Shown here: positions 25,068-29,393 of the stretch, piece by piece
How the letters are laid out: each line of letters opens with the position of its first letter
How positions within the stretch are numbered: the first letter of the stretch is position 1
Assembly: GCA_020633625.1 (NCBI GenBank)
Contig: JACKDJ010000041.1
Span: 1 to 29,393, forward strand
Direction: 5' to 3'
Source: Myxococcales bacterium
Lineage (GTDB): Bacteria > Myxococcota_A > Bradymonadia > REDH01
DNA: 29,393 bases
Notes under the pieces: model-generated
Told to the model about the DNA's origin: nothing
What the model saw: only the letters and a program-made list of their open reading frames with translations
The model's database searches: none
Position numbers and translations under genes: made by a program

Positions 25068-25451
25068 TCACGAGCTGTTTCGTTCCGCAAGCGATTTGTG
25101 TGGACTCCGGTACCACCGCTTCCCCGGCTTGGCGCGGGCGCGGTCGAAGCCCTCGAGCAGCAGGTGCAGTTCCCCCGCGTCGATCTCCGCGCGTCGCTCT
25201 GGAGGCTCGACCCGAGGTAGCCGGAACGTGCCTCGCTCCAGACGTTTCATCAGTACGACAAAGCCGGTCCGGTCCCACCAGAGAGCCTTCATCACGTTTC
25301 CGCGGCGGTTCGCGAACACGAAGATGTGCCCGGACAGTGGGTCCTCGCGGACCACATTCGAAGCCAGAAGCTTCAGCCCGTCGATCCCCTTTCGCATGTC
25401 CACGGCCTCGGTCGCCACGAACAGGCGCACCGACGCTGGCAGCGTCAGCAC
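25068..25451 (-). CDS. tnpB: IS66 accessory protein TnpB
   Basis: The GTG at 25451 gives the standard start VLTLPASVRLFVATEAVDMR and a 127-aa protein. FVFANRRGNVMKALWWDRTG is the conserved IS66 Orf2 (TnpB) core. The start overlaps the tnpA stop by 7 nt, so translation is coupled. The frame is open further upstream, but that portion lies inside tnpA. TnpB is needed for IS66 transposition but its biochemical role is not settled. Confidence 0.95.
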   Translation of the reverse strand: MLTLPASVRLFVATEAVDMRKGIDGLKLLASNVVREDPLSGHIFVFANRRGNVMKALWWDRTGFVVLMKRLERGTFRLPRVEPPERRAEIDAGELHLLLEGFDRARAKPGKRWYRSPHKSLAERNSS

Positions 25452-25801
25452 CGCGACTCCAGCACCGCGAGCAGGCGCGTGAGCGACGTCGTGTCGAAGT
25501 CGCGCGCCACCCGAAGACGCCACACGCCCGCGGACTCAAGCTCGGCGACCCACGGCGCCGCGCCGCGCTCCGGCTCCGACATCACGACCACCTCGCGGAA
25601 CGCCGGGGGCCCGACATCCGCCCCCACAGCCTCCGCGCTACGCTGCCGCCAGTACCGCAGACGGGTCCGTCGGATCCCCGTCCGAGCCGCGAACTCGCGC
25701 TCACTCAGACCACTCCGCGCCATCAGCTCGAGCGCCCGCCGGCCATCGTCCTCAGACCAGTAGGGCGCCGAACCCAGCGCCAACGCTTCCTCGATTTCCA
25801 T
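25445..25801 (-). CDS. tnpA: IS66 accessory protein TnpA (HTH)
   Basis: The 118-aa protein begins MEIEEALALG after a perfect AAGGAGG ribosome binding site. Residues about 16-55 form a helix-turn-helix typical of IS66 TnpA and IS3 OrfA (LMARSGLSEREFAARTGIRR, then LRYWRQR). The C-terminal half (WVAELESAGVWRLRVARDFD) is the beta-strand/helix tail of the same family. It is the first gene of the element and likely binds its ends. Confidence 0.92.
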   Translation of the reverse strand: MEIEEALALGSAPYWSEDDGRRALELMARSGLSEREFAARTGIRRTRLRYWRQRSAEAVGADVGPPAFREVVVMSEPERGAAPWVAELESAGVWRLRVARDFDTTSLTRLLAVLESRC

Positions 25802-25882
25802 GTCGTCCTCCTTGGGTTGGGACGACGCGAGGATACGGGGGGCTCACACCCGCCGGAACCCGCCCTCGTAGCGAACGTTTAC

Positions 25883-26093
25883 GGAACAGCTTGTTCACGT
25901 GGGGCGCTGGCGCCAGTGTCTCGGCCCGGATCCCCAGCCGCCGGCCCACGGCGTACCGCCCGAGCCCGGGTCCTCGCAGCTCTTCCTCCAGACGCAACGC
26001 CCACACCTGGACGTCCGCCGGGTATCGCGTCCCTCGCCACTCGCGGCCCAGTCCCGCGACGTACGCGCGAAACGCCTCGATCTCCTGCTCCAT
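25883..26093 (-). pseudogene. 5' part of a small ORF split by the IS66 insertion
   Basis: An ATG at 26093 with GAGGAG nearby starts MEQEIEAFRAYVAGLGREWR and runs to the IS66 target duplication. Segment YAVGRRLGIRAETLA looks like a helix-turn-helix. If IS66 and one GGAACAGC copy are removed, the frame continues at 23333 through KRTSPRP... to a TAG at 23224-23226, giving 106 aa in total, but this tail runs over the attC-like site. A shifted frame instead gives AVPEAYKSEAKHRAV and a TAG at 23294-23296, just before that site, which is a more typical cassette end. The protein resembles small accessory proteins of IS66-like elements; function is unknown. Confidence 0.55.
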
Positions 26094-26221
26094 CGTCGAC
26101 TCCTCATGTCGCGGGTGCCGAACGAGTCACGCTACCGGCCGCGACCCTGCGACCGCGCACTCGTCCGCCCGGGATCCTCGTCGACTTCGTCGATCCATGG
26201 GAGACGGGGCATCGTGAGCAT

Positions 26222-26236
26222 GCCCGCTGCGCGGGC
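26222..26236 (-). terminator. Short GC hairpin downstream of rloB
   Basis: GCCCGC (26222-26227) pairs with GCGGGC (26231-26236) around TGC, 11 bp after the rloB stop. No T tract follows, so termination by it alone is doubtful. Confidence 0.3.
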
Positions 26237-26246
26237 CCAGACTCCG

Positions 26247-26903
26247 TCACTCGGCCGGCGCCAAGTGGCCGCCGAAGATCTCCCTCAAAACGTTAGGAAA
26301 AGTCGTCGTCGGGTTGTTGTAAGGGTCTCCGGCGTCGCCGGCCCTCGCGGCGAGCACGTCAGCTCGGCGAGACGCCTCTGCGTAACCGGCCAGGGCGGTC
26401 GGGAAGTCGAGATACGGATGCCGCTCGTGGTGGTAGCTGGGCATCAACTCTGAGAGGCGAGCCTGTGCCCTGTCCCGCTCGATGTAGGCGGTCTGATCCG
26501 TGAGCAAGATGAGCCCCCACAGCTCAAAGCACGGCACACTGATGCCGCCGAAAACTCCGTCCTCCGGCTTGCTCGCGAGCTGTGCAACGGAAGCGTCGAA
26601 ACAAGGAAACGCGTCCCGATCGAAGACTGCATACACATATGCACCCGCCGCCCTGGTGGTCCGCCACTTCTCCGTCGCGCGCCGCATGATGGTTGCCGGC
26701 GTACCGACCGAATCTACGACCGTGACGCTGACCGCGGGGATCCTGAAGTGCTGCCGGAACTTGCTGATGCAGTCCGCCTCGGTCCGACCCTCGCAATACA
26801 CGAAGTGGGGCCGCGGAAGCGGGGAGCCCCCATGACTCCGCCGCTGAAGCTGGCTCACCGTGGCACCTAACTCGCGGCGTCCGTTCTTGTGGCGTCCTCC
26901 CAT
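26247..26903 (-). CDS. rloB: RloB-family TOPRIM protein (abortive infection effector)
   Basis: The 218-aa protein has a TOPRIM-type core: VYCEGRTEADCI with E38, and VFDRDAF with D95 and D97. Family-specific VPCFELW (123-129) and NPTTTFPNVL (197-206) follow. These identify the RloB family, the second subunit of RloAB/AbiL. TOPRIM partners of AAA15 ATPases (OLD, PARIS AriB, Gabija-like) are nucleases or toxin-like effectors. Its ATG overlaps the TGA of rloA (TGATG), so the pair is translationally coupled. Basic residues 1-25 (RHKNGRR, QLQRRSH) precede the core. Confidence 0.85.
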   Translation of the reverse strand: MGGRHKNGRRELGATVSQLQRRSHGGSPLPRPHFVYCEGRTEADCISKFRQHFRIPAVSVTVVDSVGTPATIMRRATEKWRTTRAAGAYVYAVFDRDAFPCFDASVAQLASKPEDGVFGGISVPCFELWGLILLTDQTAYIERDRAQARLSELMPSYHHERHPYLDFPTALAGYAEASRRADVLAARAGDAGDPYNNPTTTFPNVLREIFGGHLAPAE

Positions 26904-28168
26904 CAGCCGAGGAGACCGCCGCGGTCAACGAGCATTGGAACTCCGCCGAGGCGGCCTTCTTCATGTAGCTTCCGCCGGTCATCACGACCGCGGATTCCTC
27001 GGAAGTCAGACAGGGTGCGGAGTGACGACGCCCCGTTTGCGTCCTTGTCGACGAGCACGATCTCGTCCCTTCGGAGCTCGCCTAGCAGCGCCCGATCGTG
27101 CGTGGTGAACAACAGCTGCGCCCCGAGAGTGTTGGCCGCTGCGCGGGTGAACTGGGCCACCAGCAGCTTACAGACATCGGGGTGCAAACTCGCATCGAGT
27201 TCATCGACGACAAGCAAACCTTCCCCCAGAGCGAGCATGTCGTCGATTCGAGCGAGGAGCGCATTCGTACCCGCACTCTCGTGCATCGGAGGTACCGTCC
27301 ATGTCTCGCCATCGGCGTCGGTTCTGAGCAGCTGGACCCCTCGTGCGAACTCAGCCGCCAGTTGTAGCTCCTCCTCCACCGCGCGACGAACGTCCGGTGC
27401 GAGGCCCTCGAGCTGAGCAACCGAAGGGGACGTCGACTTCGGCGTGTACTCGGTGAACTCCTCCACTCCGAGGTCCACTGCCTGAAGGAACCCTCGAACA
27501 CGGTCATGGCTCTCGGGCTGGAGAATCGGGGACTTGTCCCGGTGAAAGAGCGGGAACCCAGACAGTTGAATCTCTCGGGCCGGCCGAATGCCCTGCACCA
27601 GGGACTCATGAATGGGTAGCAACTCCTCCTGGTTGAATTGAGCCGCAGTAGACAGGAATAGAGCATTCGCACGGGTCGCCTCGGCGATCTTCTTCTTCTC
27701 GCCCCGAAGGGACGGCCCGAAGTAGAATGGCGGATCCTCCGCGGCGTCACGCTCGTAGACGACTTGACGCTGTCGAGTTGGCCAACGGTGTAGCCACTCG
27801 GTGGCGTAGCCAGCGCGTGAGAACGAGAACCCGTATTGGTGGTGTATCCGGTCGACCTCGAAATCCATGAAAAGCGTCGTGGGCCGATCCTCCGAGAGGC
27901 GCCAACTCGTCATGGGGAGTTGGGCGGTCGGACCACGTTGAAACGAGTGCTCCAAGTGCTCACGGAACGCGATCACCGCCTGGAGGAGGTTCGACTTGCC
28001 CGAGGCATTGGCCCCGAACACGGCGACAGCGGGAAGGATGCCCGCATGGGAGCCAGCGTCGGCGATCACGTATTGAGGCTCGTCGCTCAGAGCGGTCGCG
28101 ACGAAGGAAAGCTCCGACCGGTCCCTGAAGGACCGGAAGTTCTCAAGTCCAAACCGAATAGCGCGCAC
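26903..28168 (-). CDS. rloA: RloA-family AAA15 ATPase (defence sensor)
   Basis: The GTG at 28168, with GGAG 6 nt upstream, gives VRAIRFGLENFRSFRDRSEL, the standard start of AAA15/OLD-like ATPases; the open frame beyond it is not family-like. The 421-aa ATPase has Walker A GANASGKS (52-59), an ABC-like signature ESAGT (297-301), Walker B LLVVDELDASLHP (318-330) and a TTHD switch (355-358), with a coiled insertion between. Together with RloB it forms a two-gene abortive-infection type system comparable to AbiL and, in plan, to PARIS (AriA/AriB). The ATPase is expected to sense the invader and release the TOPRIM partner. Confidence 0.87.
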   Translation of the reverse strand: MRAIRFGLENFRSFRDRSELSFVATALSDEPQYVIADAGSHAGILPAVAVFGANASGKSNLLQAVIAFREHLEHSFQRGPTAQLPMTSWRLSEDRPTTLFMDFEVDRIHHQYGFSFSRAGYATEWLHRWPTRQRQVVYERDAAEDPPFYFGPSLRGEKKKIAEATRANALFLSTAAQFNQEELLPIHESLVQGIRPAREIQLSGFPLFHRDKSPILQPESHDRVRGFLQAVDLGVEEFTEYTPKSTSPSVAQLEGLAPDVRRAVEEELQLAAEFARGVQLLRTDADGETWTVPPMHESAGTNALLARIDDMLALGEGLLVVDELDASLHPDVCKLLVAQFTRAAANTLGAQLLFTTHDRALLGELRRDEIVLVDKDANGASSLRTLSDFRGIRGRDDRRKLHEEGRLGGVPMLVDRGGLLG

Positions 28169-28210
28169 GGTGGCTCCGAAGGCGTAGGATCGTGGCCAGT
28201 CATCAATAGT

Positions 28211-28233
28211 TTCTTGCCAGGAAATGGCAAGAA
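28211..28233 (-). promoter_or_regulatory. Perfect inverted repeat over the likely rloA promoter
   Basis: TTCTTGCCA (28211-28219) and TGGCAAGAA (28225-28233) form a perfect 9-bp inverted repeat with a 5-nt spacer, 43 nt upstream of the rloA start. On the minus strand TTGCCA (28230-28225) could serve as a -35 with TATTGA (28208-28203) 16 nt later as a weak -10. A repressor bound here would cover the -35. It is notably AT-richer than its surroundings. Confidence 0.45.
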
Positions 28234-28308
28234 CGACGCGAGTAGCCAAACCCACCCCCGCGCATCGACAACCGGCGTATCGACTCGGCCCGCGCGGGAG
28301 GGGGGCGA

Positions 28309-28530
28309 CAGCCTAACACTGTCTCCCACTGACCCGCACTCCTCCTCGGACGCCGCGTCATCCAGACCGGCATAACGGGCTCGCGCCCCCAGCCCGGCCA
28401 CCGCGTACGCGGCGTCGTTGGGAGCACCCACCGTTCTGCGGGTCCGCACAGCGTACCGACCGGCTTCCGACCGCGCAAGCACGGACCGGGTCGCCACATT
28501 GCCGCGCGGGGTGGCTGTCAGCACGGCACA
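28309..28530. repeat. Direct repeat, copy B, with an extra hairpin
   Basis: This is the partner of the repeat at 21683-21860. Compared with copy A it carries about 50 extra nt forming a hairpin: GACGCCGCGT (28349-28358) and ACGCGGCGTC (28407-28416) are perfectly complementary, with an inner CGGGCT/AGCCCG stem. Both copies end in CAGCCYAACAC on the plus strand, i.e. GTTRGGC on the minus strand (28317-28311 here), a match to the attC R' consensus. Repeat B fills most of the 575-bp gap between rloA and the right-edge gene; no gene is supported there. Confidence 0.72.
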
Positions 28531-28743
28531 AGCCCGGACGCGAACGGACGACGCGAGGCCCGCCTTGGGCCCGTTCGTCGACGTTCCCTCCAAGCGGCTC
28601 GACTGAACCTCCTCGATCACGTCCGAAACACGGTCCGTCTTCGGCACGGCAGCGACTCGACGATCAACGCCTATGCCGCCTGGATCCGGCCTGCATCGTC
28701 TCTGACCGCGACCTCCACCCAACGCAGCGGACGACCGCCCCAC

Positions 28744-29393
28744 CTACTCCAGGCAGACGTCGGTGACTGGGATCCGCGAGCTCTTGTTGACGCCGCAGAA
28801 GTCGGCGACGAACGGCGTGGGCGAGGAGCCGACGTAGATGTTGCCGATGTAGTCGCCGTCGCGGAGCTCGTCGACGTCGAGGGCGTCGTCGTTGTTCACG
28901 AGTGAGCAGCTGCCGCGGATGTCGAGGACGGCGTCGAACGACAGGGCCTCGACGAAGCCGCGGAAGAGCGTGCCGAACGTGAGGCCGATGAAGTCCTCGC
29001 AGATGTTCTCGACGTCTTCGTCGCAGATGCAGGCGCCGAGCGCGCAGCGGCAGTCTCCGTCGCCGCCGGCGACGAAGTCTCCGATGCCGTCGCAGTTGAT
29101 GATCGCGGCCATCAGGTCCTCGAGCGTGACGGGGCCCGGGTCGCCGGTGATCGCCGGGAGGACGACCATCTCGAGGACGTAGAGGATCAGGCGGCCGTAC
29201 TCGAAGTCGACGGGGTGCCGGTCGATGTCGAGGCGGTCGTAGCCGATGACGCGCCCGGTCCAGTCGCCGCGGAGGAGGCCGAGGTCGAGCGAGTCGAGGA
29301 CGATCGGGAGGCGTCCGCAGTCGGGCGGGTCGCTCGGCTCGCAGCCGAGGCGCCAGTAGAGGGCGAGCCCGCGCCACTCGTCGACGCCAAAGA
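28744..29393 (-). CDS. C-terminal part of a Cys-rich secreted protein, 5' part outside the window
   Basis: The frame is open to the right edge, so the start is not visible; an ATG at 29169 is internal. The visible 215 or so residues contain GVDEWRGLALYWRLGCEPSD, DWTGRVIGYDRLDIDRHPVD and YGRLILYVLEMVVLPAITGD. A Cys-dense block CDGIGDFVAGGDGDCRCALG follows, with further Cys at ACICDEDVENICEDF. Even spacing of Cys and Asp suggests an extracytoplasmic, disulfide- or Ca-stabilised protein, probably a lipoprotein. I associate the style with predatory and marine Deltaproteobacteria / Bradymonadales, but that is from memory. The gene belongs to the backbone beyond the island. Confidence 0.7.
   Translation of the reverse strand, partial: FGVDEWRGLALYWRLGCEPSDPPDCGRLPIVLDSLDLGLLRGDWTGRVIGYDRLDIDRHPVDFEYGRLILYVLEMVVLPAITGDPGPVTLEDLMAAIINCDGIGDFVAGGDGDCRCALGACICDEDVENICEDFIGLTFGTLFRGFVEALSFDAVLDIRGSCSLVNNDDALDVDELRDGDYIGNIYVGSSPTPFVADFCGVNKSSRIPVTDVCLE

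Larger units (their letters stand above)
23342..25882 (-). mobile_element. Complete IS66-family insertion sequence with 8-bp target duplication
   Basis: The 2541-bp element is bounded by 22-bp terminal inverted repeats starting GTAA (23342-23363 and 25861-25882, 19 of 22 matching). It is flanked on both sides by GGAACAGC (23334-23341 and 25883-25890), an exact 8-bp duplication as expected for IS66. It carries tnpA, tnpB and tnpC in the standard order on the minus strand, all with intact frames. The perfect duplication and intact genes indicate a recent insertion. Confidence 0.96.

Noticed and set aside
1..29393. CRISPR array
   Set aside because: No regularly spaced short direct repeats were found; the attC-like and long direct repeats do not have repeat-spacer periodicity.

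Overview
The window is about 29.4 kb of high-GC bacterial DNA. It has tight, partly overlapping gene spacing and a housekeeping set (thrS, era, der, tRNA-Glu, tRNA-Gln) mixed with large envelope proteins. The following points suggest a deltaproteobacterial / Myxococcota-like organism: adjacent era and der genes, a proline-rich TonB-type protein, a carboxypeptidase-regulatory-like surface protein, a Cys-rich secreted protein of a type I associate with that group, an RHS remnant and a myxobacterial-style IS66. This is inference from gene content; there is no rRNA in the window.

Left and centre (1-19.8 kb) form the chromosomal backbone. A GH92 glycosidase runs off the left edge and is followed by thrS, whose product lacks the TGS domain. 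On the minus strand, era, der and a pentapeptide-repeat gene form a coupled operon; der starts inside the stop codon of era. On the plus strand, a TPR-like lipoprotein, a polytopic membrane protein and an ABC ATPase are linked by ATGA overlaps and probably form one export complex. On the minus strand, a membrane-anchored beta-sandwich/PDZ protein is coupled to a CinA-type molybdopterin-binding-domain protein. Next come an MBL-fold hydrolase, a secreted transglutaminase-fold protein that appears to lack its catalytic Cys, an Rrf2-type Cys-containing regulator downstream of a TonB-like protein, a radical SAM enzyme and an MAPEG membrane protein. A tRNA-Gln/tRNA-Glu operon with a visible promoter and a strong intrinsic terminator closes the backbone.

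About 20.0-28.6 kb is an accessory island. It starts with debris: an antitoxin remnant without a start codon, an Rpn/PD-(D/E)XK-type protein that appears to have lost its middle, and a scrap of RHS repeat followed by a small membrane protein. Then, all on the minus strand, come a GNAT acetyltransferase, a macro-domain protein and an ORF split by a complete IS66 element (2541 bp, 8-bp target duplication GGAACAGC), and last an AAA15 ATPase/TOPRIM pair of the RloA-RloB (AbiL-like, PARIS-like) defence type. The GNAT and macro-domain genes are bounded by integron attC-like sites: the macro-gene stop codon lies inside an RYYYAAC box and the GNAT start codon lies 3 nt after a GTTR-type box. This block looks like a minus-strand run of integron gene cassettes with no integrase in view (CALIN-like). 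An imperfect direct repeat (21683-21860 and 28309-28530, 94-bp core about 86% identical) encloses the whole GNAT-macro-IS66-RloAB block. The repeat is unexplained by any gene and ends in GTTRGGC on the minus strand in both copies.

The right edge (28744-29393) holds the C-terminal part of a secreted Cys-rich protein that runs out of the window. The most interesting targets are the repeat-bounded cassette island, the RloAB pair with an inverted repeat over its likely promoter, and the two attC-like sites.
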